Shown here piece after piece: positions 25,995-37,689 of a DNA stretch of 64,000 nt. The DNA is from Taudactylus pleione (Eukaryota > Chordata > Amphibia > Anura > Myobatrachidae). The stretch is from positions 348,501 through 412,500 of the forward strand of contig JAUIMM010001586.1 in NCBI GenBank assembly GCA_031769625.1, written 5' to 3'. The number at the start of each line of letters is the position of its first letter. The first letter of the stretch is position 1. The position numbers and the translations under genes were made by a program. The notes under the pieces are model-generated. The model searched no databases and had not been told where the DNA came from. It saw only the letters and a list, made by a program, of their open reading frames with translations.

Positions 25995-26325
25995 AGGCGC
26001 CCTATCCATTACCCGACTTTATGAACAATCCAACCAAAACAAGGAGGTTTTGGTCACATTGTTCACAAAGTCGGTTAAAGGATAGCCGGCAAGGACCAGC
26101 GATGCGCGTGCACGCTGGGTCTTTGCTGTTCCCGACTATCTACTGAACATGCCCGTCCACCTGATGACACTCGTCAGGTTCGGCATGTTCAGGGACAGGA
26201 GGTCGGGGGTTGTTCACTAAATGACGTTCAGTGAACACCATTCAGTGTGGGCACTGCTCCTCAGCGACATGAAGGTCTGAAAGCTGGATGTTCAAACTTT
26301 CATGTCACGTAGTGGATACCCCCCT
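25995..26325. mobile_element. Harbinger-type MITE, family F, copy 1
   Basis: Starts AGGCGCCCTATCCATTACC and ends GGATACCCCCCT, flanked by TAA on both sides (25992-25994, 26326-26328). It shares the AGGYGCC terminus and TWA duplication of the autonomous Harbinger at 47565, and the inner stems CCAAAACAAGGAGGTTTTGG and GAACATGCCCG/CGGCATGTTC with copies at 32342 and 63004. Confidence 0.75.
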
Positions 26326-26431
26326 TAAATTGGAATTATTTTGTCAGTATCAGACTATTACCTCATAACATTAACTTTTTTTGTAAAAAAAATTATTTTA
26401 AGAGCACATTTTTCTTACCTAAACTCAATAA

Positions 26432-26690
26432 AGTGGGAGATTCAATTAGCCGCAATGATCCAAAAAGAAATCCCAGATAACTATGCTGTTAACAGGTGAA
26501 AAGACTCAGTTAATGCATAGGTCTGTGAACGTAACACGAGCTCTATGCATTAACGGCATTTAAACACCCCTTTCTAACGAGTGTTGAAAAGAGGCTTCGA
26601 TCAAAAAGTGTTGGCGATTAAGCCCGAGGCTATTATTCTTTTCCATCCTCGATAACTTTACGGGGCTAATTCAATCTCCTTCTAAGTATT
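26432..26690. mobile_element. fold-back MITE (GGAGATTCAATTAGCC termini)
   Basis: GGGAGATTCAATTAGCCGC on the left faces GGGGCTAATTCAATCTCC on the right. TTAATGCATAGGTCTGTGA pairs with the GAGCTCTATGCATTAACGG region. Exact edges and duplication are unresolved. Confidence 0.55.
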
Positions 26691-27399
26691 TGTTGAATTC
26701 TGGATAAACATAACATTTTCCTAGGAATTTTCACAACATGTCAAGTAGATTTAAGGAAATCTGAGTCAATTCAAATGCCCCAGTATTTCATAATACCAGG
26801 CCAGTTGCATGATCGTTTTTCTGATAAAGTAATTAAAACTGGTCAAATATTGACCTTCATAATATTTTTCCTACTGTAGTTTAACACTGAACAAGCTATT
26901 TTACCTACATGCTTCATGAAAATTTCGATTTTGCGGCCCTTTAAATAGAAAAAATATATCAATTAAATTTAGAACGGTACAAAAGGAGTCGCTGGGGGAA
27001 TTTTTATAGAATCTGTTTTTGAAAACTGTTATTATAAACTAAATTTTCATATGCCATCATTATCATACAGAGGAACATCATAAAATGCAGCTTCCTTGCA
27101 TCGGGATAATTAGTCCTTACGCCCATTAGAAGATCACATTGTATATTCCCACTTGATTGTGACTTTAGTATTATATTGTAGAATAAAAATTAAGCAATGA
27201 AGCAAAGCTGACGGAAAAAAGCTTCTTTAGGTGTTGGTGCCATGTATCAAAGGGTTAATTTTGGAGAAATCAGAGATTTCTCTGGCCTCAATCCATTTAC
27301 TGGTACTTACTGCCACCCCATAGACCTCTATGAGTACAACATAATCTGGCAATATAGCTATCAGTAAAAAAACAAAGCTTTTTGCCTCTAGGTAACTCT

Positions 27400-27942
27400 G
27401 GCCCTGATTCAGAGCTGGACGCTCTGACAGAGCGCTCGCTCTGAATCATGGCCTTCCATCTGAAATTAAGAGCGGCCTCCTGGCCGCTCGCATAGCCGTG
27501 GGTGACCACCCACAGTTATAGCGAGCGGCCAAAATGATGGTCGCGATGGTCAAGACCATCGCGACCATCGGGCTTGCAATGAGACCCTTGCAGTAGGGTC
27601 TCATTTCCGCAAGCCCTGGAGTGCTTTTGGCTCTATCAGAGCCAAAAGCACTCCCACTGACATCACTAGTGATGTCAGTGGAGCCGGCCCTAGACGGTAG
27701 GCGTTCCCATGGGAACGCCTCCGTCTGGGCAGCCACGCCCCCGGCACGCCCACCAAAGGGGGTGTGCTGTCACTCACCATCGACAGCATGCCCCCTTTGG
27801 TGCGAGACCCATAACGACGGCTTGGCCATCGTTATTCGGGTCTCGCGCATGTGCACGACAGAGCCGCCTCCGTCGTGCGCATGCGCACTTGGCCAACATC
27901 GACCTGCTTGCGAGCGCTCGCGAGCGGGTCTGAATTAGGCCC
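27400..27942 (+). mobile_element. hairpin-chain MITE, subfamily A, copy 2
   Basis: 543 bp, GGCCCTGATTC to GAATTAGGCCC, with TCT on both sides (27397-27399, 27943-27945). Here the stem arms read GGCCGCTCGC (27482-27491) and GCGAGCGGCC (27521-27530), where copies 1, 3 and 4 have GGACGCTCGT paired with ACGAGCGTCC (one mismatch in copy 1). The next stem uses GAGTGCTTTTGG/CCAAAAGCACTC instead of GAGTGATTTTGG/CCAAAATCACTC. No genes. Confidence 0.9.
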
Positions 27943-28052
27943 TCTATCCTCAGATGGACTTACCCATACCCAGAAATGGTGACCAGCGAAGTTGGTGAGT
28001 ATTCGCCTGTCCCCACTGGGTGAAACTAATATATGACACACAGGCAGATGTA

Positions 28053-28055
<3 letters not shown>

Positions 28056-28090
<35 letters not shown>
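28056..28090 (+). repeat. (TA)n microsatellite
   Basis: About seventeen TA units, flanked by inverted TACTGATATAT/ATATATCAGTA. Confidence 0.95.
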
Positions 28091-28093
<3 letters not shown>

Positions 28094-28176
28094 ACAATAT
28101 ATATCAGTATTGGCTGTGCTACAAGGCTGACCTTATATGTCTGTGTATGACATCGGTCAAAGTCATATCGTCTGTA

Positions 28177-28240
28177 CACGCCCTATGCGATATGTCGTTC
28201 ATCGGCTGTACGAACGACATATCGCATAGTGTGTACTTTA
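28177..28240. repeat. perfect-arm hairpin
   Basis: CTATGCGATATGTCGTTC pairs exactly with GAACGACATATCGCATAG across an 11-nt loop, with GTACAC/GTGTAC just outside. Probably a small MITE. Confidence 0.8.
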
Positions 28241-28749
28241 AATTCCGTTAAATTGTAGCAGTACATAATTTAACGCTGCAAATTTTAATGATGGGTAGCG
28301 CAGGGGCTTATTAAATAAACTGATAAAAAAACAATATAATCATATGGAAAATTATATACAATAGAAACTAATGTAACATGTAAATCTTACTGTATGCAAG
28401 CTACTGCCTTGTACCTCAGGAGGTAAACGTGGCGTTACTGAGATGACACTTATACATCTTGCACTAAATTAAATGAAACCAGTGTGACATATGTTGGCAT
28501 TAGTACAATAACTTTGCCTCTTCAGTGTTTGCAAAGAAAGGAGGAATCCTGTTATTATAATTAAATATGGTGACTGACTAGATGTACATAATGAATGCAA
28601 TTATATTTGCTATTTATTTTAGCACAGTACATTGCAGTATTCAAATATTAATTAAAAGCATTTCTGATTTTTCTATATAAATTTGCCTCTTTACTGTACC
28701 TTTAATAATGAACTTTAAAGTAGTGACAAATAAAACTGCAACTCTATTA

Positions 28750-29607
28750 GGGGAATTCAATATGGAGCGAAAACTCAGTTTTTTGCGTTAATATCGCACC
28801 TATGACGTCATTATCGCAGGTTTTGCTTTTACACTGTATTCAATTTCAAAGACTTTTCACAGGTTCGAAAAGTCTTTGATAAAAAACGGGGATAACTTTT
28901 CACCACTGAATAGGTGGCGAAAAAATGTGCAGAATTGGGGTTTAGGGGTGCAGGCTTAAAAAAAATAGCCTGCACCCCTGGGAATGACATTTAAAAAATA
29001 ACTGTGTCAAAAAAAGTTTTAAAAAAAATAGGGACACCCCAAAAAATGATTTTAAAAATTGGGGTAAAAAAAAATGGGAAAAAATTGTTTAACAATAGGG
29101 AAATAGGTTCAGGGCTATTCTGCAACTATGCGGCAGATGTTTTCTAGAATAGATTTATAGCGGCAGGTGCACAAATGCAGAATTTTTAAAAACTTACTTT
29201 AGGGACATCAAAATATGCTAGTAGCCATTTTCATGTACCCCAAATTTGATGGGACCACTTAAAAAAACGAAAAAAAAAAACCTAAGTGCTCTTCTGCAAC
29301 ACTTCTTCAATGTCGGGATAAAAACACCTGCTGCGGCTATTTAAATCCCTGACTTTCATTTACAGGCTAAAACGGGGGTACCCATAGTGATCCCCCATGT
29401 TTTTACAACTTTAGGGGGGTCCTACAATTTTTTTAAGCAAAATTTCGTAACTTTACGCAAATCCCACTTTGCAGGCTCCCGTTTTCGTTAGTTTCATATT
29501 GAATACGGGGATAAGCGGGCGCGCGCCCGATACTTTATCCCAGGTAAAAGCTCCGATATGAAACGTAAACTTCAACAGCGAAGTTTACGTTTCATATTGA
29601 ATTCCCC
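28750..29607. mobile_element. MITE with GGGGAATTCAATATG termini
   Basis: GGGGAATTCAATATGGAGCG on the left corresponds to the reverse complement of CGTTTCATATTGAATTCCCC on the right. Inner stems include CAAAGACTTTTC/GAAAAGTCTTTG near 28847. Poly-A/T runs and a GCCTGCACCCC duplication lie in the middle. A 3-bp duplication is not clear (TTA left, TCTTA right). No coding. Confidence 0.7.
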
Positions 29608-30145
29608 TCTTAGAGAGTTAAGGCATGATGTTTTTTTTCTTTTCATAATGTTATTTGGAAAATAATGTTACACTTCTTAACTACAAAGTAGCAAATGCTT
29701 TCAGCGATATCAATTTGAAAAAAAACATGCAGATTTATTTGACTTTTTGTACTCTTATTATTATTATTTTCATTATGCAACTTGGAATTACAATCAACAA
29801 TTCTAAGAATTAGAAATACTTAGAACTTTTTTTTTGACCACTCAACATACAATGTTCAAAGTACAATGTATTTTTTAGTGAAAATGTACAGACATCAATA
29901 AAAAACAACAACAATAAATACAATAAAAAAGCATTTAAACACACAGAATGGTTCCTGCCTTTAGCTCCCTCACCGCATAACAATACTCACTCACTTTGCT
30001 TAATGCTTCACCTGGCTGTCACAAACTTGTGGAACAAGGTATCGATATTATAAAGAATTAATATGATGCTAAATCCAAAATATTGCAAATTTGTCCCAAT
30101 TTTTTTTTTTACCTATGGCTCTTTCCATGCTCATTCTTACACTTA

Positions 30146-30307
30146 GGGGTATATTTACTTTAGAAGTGGAGATGTTGCCCATAGCAACCAATCATATTCT
30201 ACTTAACATTTATCTAGCACCTTCTAGTAGATAATAGCTAGAATTTGATTGGTTGCTATGGGCAACATTTCCACTTCTAAAAACCTGCACTTTAGTAAAT
30301 ATACCCC
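30146..30307. mobile_element. fold-back MITE (GGGGTATATTTAC termini)
   Basis: Almost perfectly palindromic: GGGGTATATTTACTTTAGAA pairs with the right arm ending AGTAAATATACCCC, and TTGCCCATAGCAACCAATCA pairs with TGATTGGTTGCTATGGGCAA. TTA precedes it and AAA follows. The half copy at 15930-16075 is related, and perhaps 31860-32030. Confidence 0.85.
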
Positions 30308-30659
30308 AAAGAATTACTGTATTCATGTTTTTTGCAGCATTGAGATGTCAAACTTATAGTGGAGAACATAATTTGGTATTGTTAAGAATTTATTGTTTTT
30401 TGGTATTCTATAAATATTTACATAATTATTTGCTTATAAGGGATTTGTCAAGATTTAGATTTGAGTATTTTGGAGCTGATGGGAATTTGGACGAAGGCCC
30501 TCATTCTCAGACTACATTGCGGAAATTTGCTAGCAAATACATCCTGAGCAGGTCAGACTAACACAGAAACATGCACATATCCATGAGATATGTACATGTT
30601 TCTGTGTGTACTTATGTAAAATGTTTTTAAATAAAAAAAAAATGATGTGCACCCCCTCC

Positions 30660-30890
30660 CCAAAAGCATAACCAGCCCAGGGCTTTATAAAGCCTGTTCT
30701 GGTTCTAAAAATACAGGGGCCAAAATGCGTAGGGGGACCCTGTATATTAAGAACCAGCACAGGGCTTTGTTGAGCTGATCCTGGTTCTGGAAAATCAGGG
30801 GACAAAATGAGTAGGGGTCCCCTGAAAATTCCAGAACCAGCACCGAACTCTTTCTAGCGGGGGGATAATGCCACAGCCAGGGAAAACCTT
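30660..30890. repeat. short tandem array, unit about 85 bp
   Basis: Three related units each contain AGAACCAGCACAGGGCTTT or a close variant and GGGGACAAAATGAGTAGGGG-like sequence. The frames through it are repeat by-products. Confidence 0.6.
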
Positions 30891-31514
30891 TCACCGGTTT
30901 CCTCGGCCAAAGCATTATCCCTGACCGCTAGTCAGTCCAGGCCAGGGATCCCTGGGGAGTTGGGTACCCCTCCAATAAAGCCCCTCCAGAAAAGTGTCTG
31001 CAATAATGATCTGGACAAGTGTTAGAGCGGACAGTTGTACTATCAGTCCAGGTACTGTATGGAAGGTTTCGGCTGTATATCTGTTACAAGATGCAATATT
31101 TAAGATTTATTAGTACTCTGAAAAATAAAATGGGGTCGTTAAAAAATAACTAGTGTAAAATACTTTAGATACTTAAGGTTCCAGGAAATTATCTATTATT
31201 TGTTGGATGTGTGACTCATAGTATAATGTGGACAGAGCCACTTTACTGTAAGTAAATATGTATTCTACAAAAATAAAGCTTAAAAATATGTATTATACAA
31301 AAATAATACATTACCAATACATGTAATCAAGATGCCTAAGATTCCTTGAAATGATTTGTTATTTGTTGGAGTTGTGACCCATAGTATAACGCCTATGTGG
31401 ACAGAGTCACTCTACTTTCAGTAAATATGTATTCTACAAAAATAAAACATTACCAATCAAGATGATGTCGTAATATCTGACTAGGCATCACTATGTGTGA
31501 CTGCATACTTTTTA

Positions 31515-31622
31515 GGGGAGATGTATCAAGCTTTGGAGAGAGATAAACAGCTAAATGACAGCTTGTAACTGTCATTTTTCAGGCTGTACTTGAAAAATTA
31601 CATTTAGGATACATCTCTCCCC
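31515..31622. mobile_element. 108-bp MITE with TTA duplication
   Basis: GGGGAGATGTATC on the left, GATACATCTCTCCCC on the right, TTA on both sides (31512-31514, 31623-31625). AATGACAGCTTGTAACTGTCATT is an inner hairpin. Confidence 0.75.
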
Positions 31623-31859
31623 TTATCTCTTCAGTACTCAGATGTGCAGACTCACATCTAGGTCACATGTACTTCCAAGCTGTAGTACCCGAGTAACAGG
31701 TACTTTACACTTCATTGCACAGTTACAGGTGGTGCAACAGCTATGGAGTACCTAGGTTATGGGGCAGTCTGCTACAGGGGCCCCCTCCCTGCTTTTCACA
31801 GCATGTGTGGGAGACAATATTACTAATATCCCCAGCATATTTATTATTGGGTAAGCTGT

Positions 31860-32032
31860 ATCATCGCATATGAAGAGTGGAGAAGTGGACAAGAGGAGAA
31901 ATTCCCCATAGCAACCAATCAGCTACTAGATAGCATTTATCAAGTATATTCTATAAAATGATAGCTAGATGTTGATTGATGCTATTGAAACTTTTCCACC
32001 TGTCCACTCTTTTGAAGCTTTGATACATATAC
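31860..32032. mobile_element. fold-back MITE
   Basis: GAGTGGAGAAGTGGACAAGA faces CTGTCCACTCTTTTGAAGC. CATAGCAACCAATCAGC pairs with the GTTGATTGATGCTA segment, and TAGCATTTATCAAG with TGATAGCTAGA. Worn copy related in layout to 30146-30307. Confidence 0.55.
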
Positions 32033-32341
32033 TCCAATGTTTCAATTGTTCTATGGGATGTCATCAGTGCAATAATTCTACCCTTTGTCATGGGATTTTT
32101 CCCAATGTCTGATGTCATCAGAAAATGTTTTGGGGTGGGATCACTGCAGATTTTACAGGCCAAGCGTAGGTGCATACTGTACTAGATAGTACATAGCACA
32201 CGGGTTCCATCACTGTAAATCCTAGGTGCCTTCTCCAATGCCACTCTAAGCTTTGGTGGTCCATCAAAGCTTAGATCATCAGCGAGCTGGGAGGCAGCTG
32301 ACTCTAATGTTAATAGTGGCTGATTGTGTTATGTTGTCTTA

Positions 32342-32655
32342 AGGTGCCTATCCATTGGGCGACCTGAAAGTCTGAAGTATAGCGTTCAGACCTTCAGGTC
32401 GCCAAGGTTCGGGCACTGCACTGTACGTCATTCAGTGAAGGAGCCTGACCTCCTATCCCTGAACATGCCGAACCTGACAAGCGTAGTCAGGTTGACGGGC
32501 ATGTTCAATAGACAGTTGGGGACGGCAAGGATCCAGCATGCACGCGCTTTGCTGCTCCTTACCGTCTATCCATTACCCAACTTTGTGATCAATGTGACCA
32601 AAACCTCCTGGTTTTGGTCGGATTGTTCTCAAAGTCAGGTAATGGATAGGCCCCT
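32342..32655. mobile_element. Harbinger-type MITE, family F, copy 2
   Basis: AGGTGCCTATCCATTGGGCG to AATGGATAGGCCCCT, with TTA on both sides (32339-32341, 32656-32658). It contains the stem GACCTGAAAGTCTGAA/TTCAGACCTTCAGGTC and the CCAAAACC/GGTTTTGG stem. The 126-aa frame over it is not a gene. Confidence 0.8.
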
Positions 32656-33269
32656 TTACATGACTTCCAAATGTCAAGTGACTTTATTAAACTTTGTACT
32701 TTAATCCTATTTTTTTAAAAATACAAGCATGCTGAGGATTATCTGAATGCAGTCTGATGTGGGAAACCAGTATCCTAATTTGCCCCTGCCAGTTATTTTT
32801 TTAAGCAGTGTGTGTCATTTTTTATTTAGTTTACCTGATCGCTAATTAGCTACATGGGGAAATAATCCCATAGAGGTCAAAGGAAGGAAATGCCAGTTGT
32901 GTGACCAACAGTGTTTCTTACATACTGTAAATGTGATGACCTGAGTTGGTAATAGACATATTATTTGCACCCCGTCATAACTTGTGTCAGAGATTGTTTA
33001 CAAGACCTAACATGGTTTTGCATGTTAACAAAAGTACAGCTAAATGTAAACAAAAATAAAAGTATTAAAAAAGAAGAAAATAATAATTATATAGTAACAT
33101 AGCTTCAATTGGCTGATATCTGCTTTAGTACTTCTGCAGCACAAATCAGAAGCCTTTATTAAAACAAGGGTCAGTTGGGATTAAAAGTGAAAGATATACA
33201 ATGAGCCAAATGTAATAGGGTGAGAGTTTAGAAAATGCGAGAGTTTAGCAGTAAACTCTCACATTGGTT

Positions 33270-33580
33270 GGGGGCGAATCCAATGTTTTGCCGGCTGTTT
33301 TCTTTTTAAGACGCCCGACAGAGCAATTCAATTGTTGCTCTGTCAGGGTGCGATAGCCGCCGGCGCCGTCATTTCTGCACTCACTCAGGAGGGTGCGAGC
33401 AGAAATGTGTGAGAAACCCGCTGGGTAGGGCGCACTAACTACAGTTAGCGCGCCCTAACCAGAATTTCTGGTCTCACAGGGGGCGAAGAGGGCGATAATT
33501 AATGAACGCCCAGAACAATTGAATAGCAAAACTGGGCGCTCATTAATTATCACGACTTAAAAAACATTTGAATCGCCCCC
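33270..33580. mobile_element. nested MITE 1 (GGGGGCGAATCC termini)
   Basis: GGGGGCGAATCCAATGTTTT on the left matches the reverse complement of AAACATTTGAATCGCCCCC. Inner stem AGAGCAATTCAATTGTTGCTCT. The duplication is unresolved. It interrupts the outer MITE. Confidence 0.7.
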
Positions 33581-33706
33581 AATGAGTATAATCTTCAAAA
33601 TGAGAAAACATGAGAGTTTAAATCGTGAGCGTTTTTTGAGCCTAAAAACATGCGAGTTTGCATGTTGTCTGGAATCAATTACATTGGCCAAGTTTAAAAA
33701 GTGTGA

Positions 33707-34801
33707 GGGGGGAATTCAATTGTTTTATCACAGTGTTTTTACCCGTGATAAACATGTGTTTAGGTGTGATAAAATTTAGTCGCTATTCAATTGAAAATTT
33801 TTTGGTCGTGATAATTGTGATTTATCACGCCTAAATTTCAGCCTACCTGTAACATGGCCAGGGCTATTCAATTGTTGGAAATTAGGCGTGATAAAAAATA
33901 TTGGTCGACCTATTTTTCAGTTTATCACCTGTCATTTCTCACCACCCCTAAGGGCTGTGAGTTTTTAATAAAAAGTATTTAAATATTTTAATTTTATTTA
34001 TATTTAACTGGTATGTAATTGTCAAGGGTTATTATCAATTATTCATCAAATATTTCAATAAAATACTTCTTTTTGCCTTTTTCATCCCCTTATCTTGCAG
34101 GGGATGAAAGGTTTCTTACAAGAAACGGCAGCTGTGAGGAGGGTTGCAGACAGGCCCCAATAGCTTGGAGACACAATTTAATTTTTTTATTTTTTGGGGA
34201 GGGAGGTTGCAGATAACATTCAGACAAAGGGGATTTCTGTGGCTTAAAATACCGGCGCTGGTTACCAAAGGTAAGTATCGGGGTTCGGTGGAAGGTTAGG
34301 GGTTATATATAATATATATATATATATATATCTACTGCTGACAAACCTATGTGCATTAACCCTGGAAGGCCAGGTCAGGATGCCCCTTCCCAGCGCACAG
34401 GTGCACCATGCATTCTATAGGGGGCCCATGTCCACCCAACACCGCTGCAGCACACACAAGCCTGCCGCCCCTCCTACCCATGCCGAAGCCAGGAACACTC
34501 ATCTCCTCCGGGATCCTCTGCTACACGGGCTGCTCAGTGTTTACCAGCAGCAGCCCACCACGATCCCGCCCCTCCTGCTTCACCGCTCTCTTCACTGGAC
34601 GACCTGACACCTGGGCCAATAGGGAAACACTGCTGGTGGGTGGGCGTGGAGGATTGCTGGGCGCTCACACGGCTCTTGTCGGGAAGCGTACATCGATGCC
34701 CACTCATTGTACACGGCCACGGACCTAACCAGCCCGGATGACAGCAAAGAATACAGGGCGGAGAAATAAGACGCCCTGACTATATCAATTGAATTCCCCC
34801 C
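33707..34801. mobile_element. nested MITE 2 (GGGGGGAATTC termini)
   Basis: GGGGGGAATTCAATTG to CAATTGAATTCCCCCC, with TGA on both sides (33704-33706, 34802-34804). 1095 bp. It contains TTATCAC-rich inverted motifs, a (TA)n run near 34310-34330 and a GC-rich block 34370-34740 with chance frames. No transposase. The 3-bp duplication and G-run termini suggest a Harbinger-type mover. Confidence 0.75.
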
Positions 34802-35187
34802 TGAGAGTTTACTGCTAAACTTTCACATTTTCTAAACTCTCACCCTATTACATTTGCCCCTTAATATATGGGTGAACCAGCTGACTGTTTCTTTCTGTGT
34901 CTTTCTGTTGTCTCTACTCATTTGCAGCTTGGAGCTGACTAGGACATTCTGCAAGATGCAGATAAAGATGAAAGTTCATTATTTTAATCTTGCTAGGTAA
35001 ACAAGTAAAAAAGGCATAGCAAATTTAATTTAAGCCTTGGCAGCTTTAAAGTCATTAATGAACATGCTTGGGCACATTTTATGTAAAGTTTATGGTGTTT
35101 GCTTTGCAAACAAGTATATAAAGGTTTTATTAAGTTAAGATGTTCCATGTGAAGTAAACATAATGATGTTCTGTTATATATTTATCA

Positions 35188-35188
<1 letters not shown>

Positions 35189-35232
<44 letters not shown>

Positions 35233-35275
35233 TACTACTACTACTACTACTACTATAATAATAATAATAATAAAT
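35189..35275 (+). repeat. compound trinucleotide microsatellite
   Basis: (ATT)n passes into (ACT)n at about 35231 and then (AAT)n at about 35257. Confidence 0.95.
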
Positions 35276-35656
35276 TATTATAATTTGTTTCAGAGTTGTT
35301 ATTTTTTTCTAATTATGCACATTTTTTGCTTGTTTAAATAAGACTAACAGTTAACTTTATCTTGTTTAAGTCAACTGTGTACTCACTGATTTATATTACA
35401 GCGAAATAATGTCTCAACTAATCTTGAATTGACTGTGTATGCTATTTATGGCTATAGGGATAAAAGCTTGGTTCATACTGTATATATTTTAGATTGCAGC
35501 TATCAAAATACACTTTTATTTAAAGAAATCTGTTTAATTACCCTACCAGATATTTAAAAAAAAAAAAATCTGTAGATTAAAGTTATAATAGCTCTAGTAT
35601 TTACTATAGCATTCATTTACAGATTTTTTTTAAAAAAGCATACCAATAAACACTAT

Positions 35657-36206
35657 GGCTCTGATTCAGAGCCGGACGCTCTGACCAGAGCGCTCGCTCT
35701 GAATCAGGGCCCACCTCCATTAAAATGGAGCGTCCTTCTGGACGCTCGTATAGCTGTGGGTCACCACCCACAGCATATACGAGCGTCCAACAAGATGGTC
35801 GCGATGGTCTTGACCATCGCGACCATCGGACTTGCGAGTGAAACCCTGTGGTCGGGTTTCTCAACCACAAACCCTGGAGTGATTTTGGCTCTATCAGAGC
35901 CAAAATCACTCCCACTGACATCACTAGTGATGTCAGTGGGGCCGGCTTCAGACGGTAGGCGTTCCCACACGAACGCCTCCGTCTGGCAGGCATGCCCCCG
36001 GCATGCCCACCAAAGGGGGCGTGCTGTCAATCAACATCGACAGCACGCCCCCTTTGATGCGAGACTCCGAGCGAAGGAAAGTCCTTCGCTCGCCGGGTCT
36101 CGCGCATGCGCACAACGGAGCTCCCTCCGTCGTGCGCATGCGCAGTGGGGAACATCGACCCACTTGCGAGCGTACTGCCGCTCGCGAGTGGGTCTGAATG
36201 ACCCCC
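35657..36206 (+). mobile_element. hairpin-chain MITE, subfamily A, copy 3 (reference copy)
   Basis: 550 bp, GGCTCTGATTC to GAATGACCCCC, with TAT on both sides (35654-35656, 36207-36209). Hairpins in order: terminal GGCTCTGA/TCAGAGCC; CTCCATTTT-type; GAGCGTCC/GGACGCTC; a long stem GGACGCTCGT (35740-35749)/ACGAGCGTCC (35779-35788); GATGGTCGCGATGGTC with its 16-nt partner; GTGGT/ACCAC; GGAGTGATTTTGGCTCT with its partner (35876-35912); CACTGACATCACT with its loop-free mirror; CAGACGG/CCGTCTG; CAAAGGGGGCGTGCTGTC with its partner across aatcaacatc; CGAGCGAAGGA/TCCTTCGCTCG; GCGCATGCGCAC/GTGCGCATGCGC; GACCCACTTGCGAGCG with its partner. Almost every base is in a stem. Confidence 0.92.
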
Positions 36207-36717
36207 TATGTTTTAGCTTCATTATATCAGGTAGGGTGAGTGTCCCAGCAAAGAGTCCTTTTTCTTTTTCCTCTTCACTTTGACCTTTTAATCTCTAGGA
36301 TTACCTGTAGTTGGCTTTATTATCCTAACCCTCTGGATAATACCCACACTCTCTGACATACATGTATATCATGTGTTTTGGTTAACCATCCCCTTTTTCC
36401 CTTCCCTTGGGACAATTAATTTTACATAAGGCAAACAATACACAGCAATAGTCAGTTGAAACTTGAGCATAAAGAGAAACAGAAGTGTACATAATTTTGT
36501 ATTTTTAACAATAAATATGTATGATAAAATGTAATTAAAAAAACAATAAAATAGAACATAAACAGTAGCACAGTAAAGAAGCACCAACAATCATATAACG
36601 TAACTAAAGTAAAAAGGAAAGAAACTAAAAGAAACAAAAAAAATCAAATAAAACATAGCAAAATAAAATAGAAAAACAGCTAGAATGTAGTGAAACTGCA
36701 GTCATGTTTAATGCTAA

Positions 36718-37271
36718 CAGGGGCAGATTGGAAACTAAAAGTGGCCCTGGAAAGAATTCTGGAAGTGGCCTCACATGGGCGGTACCAAATCAACTGCAGG
36801 TGGAGCCAACACCAAAGTAGGCAGGATTACCACATCTCTATACCTGCTGGAGTTATTCTGGGTTTCTCGGTTCACTGCCACCTTGTTACTACGCTGCAGT
36901 TGGTGAGGTACCTAGTTAGTGATGGGACCCAGTTCCTTGGCAGCTCCTTACATTCAGTCAGAACCGAGGTGTGGTTTAGAGTGAGAGCAGCAGGAAGATG
37001 GTCCTCCCTGCCCATGCAGAGTGCTTCTGCCAAGGTCCAGGACAAAAGAAAACAGTCTGATGCCTCCAGAGTCAGACAGGGCTACATGTGAAGGGACAGG
37101 GGATCCTAGTGCCTTATCGGTAAGGTTCCAGACAATGCATTTGAATAATACATTGTTACTCAACCAGAGGGTCATTTAATTGGCAGATCAAGGCTATAGA
37201 CTGGTGGCTAGCCTAGGTCTCTACCCCATGCATTCCTATAGTTGGCCATTTGTGCCCCAGTCCAACACTGG
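36718..37271. mobile_element. probable hAT-like element
   Basis: The left CAGGGGCAGATTGGAAAC resembles hAT ends. The right ...CCCCAGTCCAACACTG is the usual form of the opposite end. Flanking 8-mers (AATGCTAA, GATGCCTC) match poorly. The 133-aa and 97-aa frames over or next to it have no domain. Confidence 0.45.
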
Positions 37272-37689
37272 ATGCCTCAAAGGGAGACTAGAGCAGGAGG
37301 CTCCATGGCAATGGTTGCTGAAAGTGAACAGCAGAGGTTCAGGCCTGTCCTATGGGAGTAAAATTAACCCTCCAATAGCCCTATCTGTCACTGAGCTCCT
37401 CATATACCCACAAAAGACTGACCTTCAGCCCAGCCAGCACCAGGTACAGTTGGAGCAGTTCAGAAGGTACTAATGCTAAAAGTATAGTAATGTAACCATG
37501 AGTTTCAGGCACATCTATCACCAATTTGAATAAAGAAGGGGCAAATAATATGTAAAAGCTGCCTAACCCTAATCGCAGCCTAATCCTAACATCACCCTAA
37601 CTGCAGCCTAACCTACAGTAATTCTGCAGCCTAACCTACAGTAACTGCAGCCTAACCCTAACTGCAGCCTAATCCAAACTCTACCCTAA

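Larger units (their letters stand above)
33204..34860. mobile_element. fold-back MITE interrupted by two later MITEs
   Basis: The outer element is in three pieces (33204-33269, 33581-33706, 34805-34860) that together follow the intact copy at 13424-13663: CAAATGTAATAGGGTGAGAG, then ATCTTCAAAATGAGAAAACA, then CATTGGCCAAGTTTAAAAAG, then CTGCTAAACTTTCACATTTT and the mirrored end. The gaps hold the two elements listed next. Confidence 0.75.
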
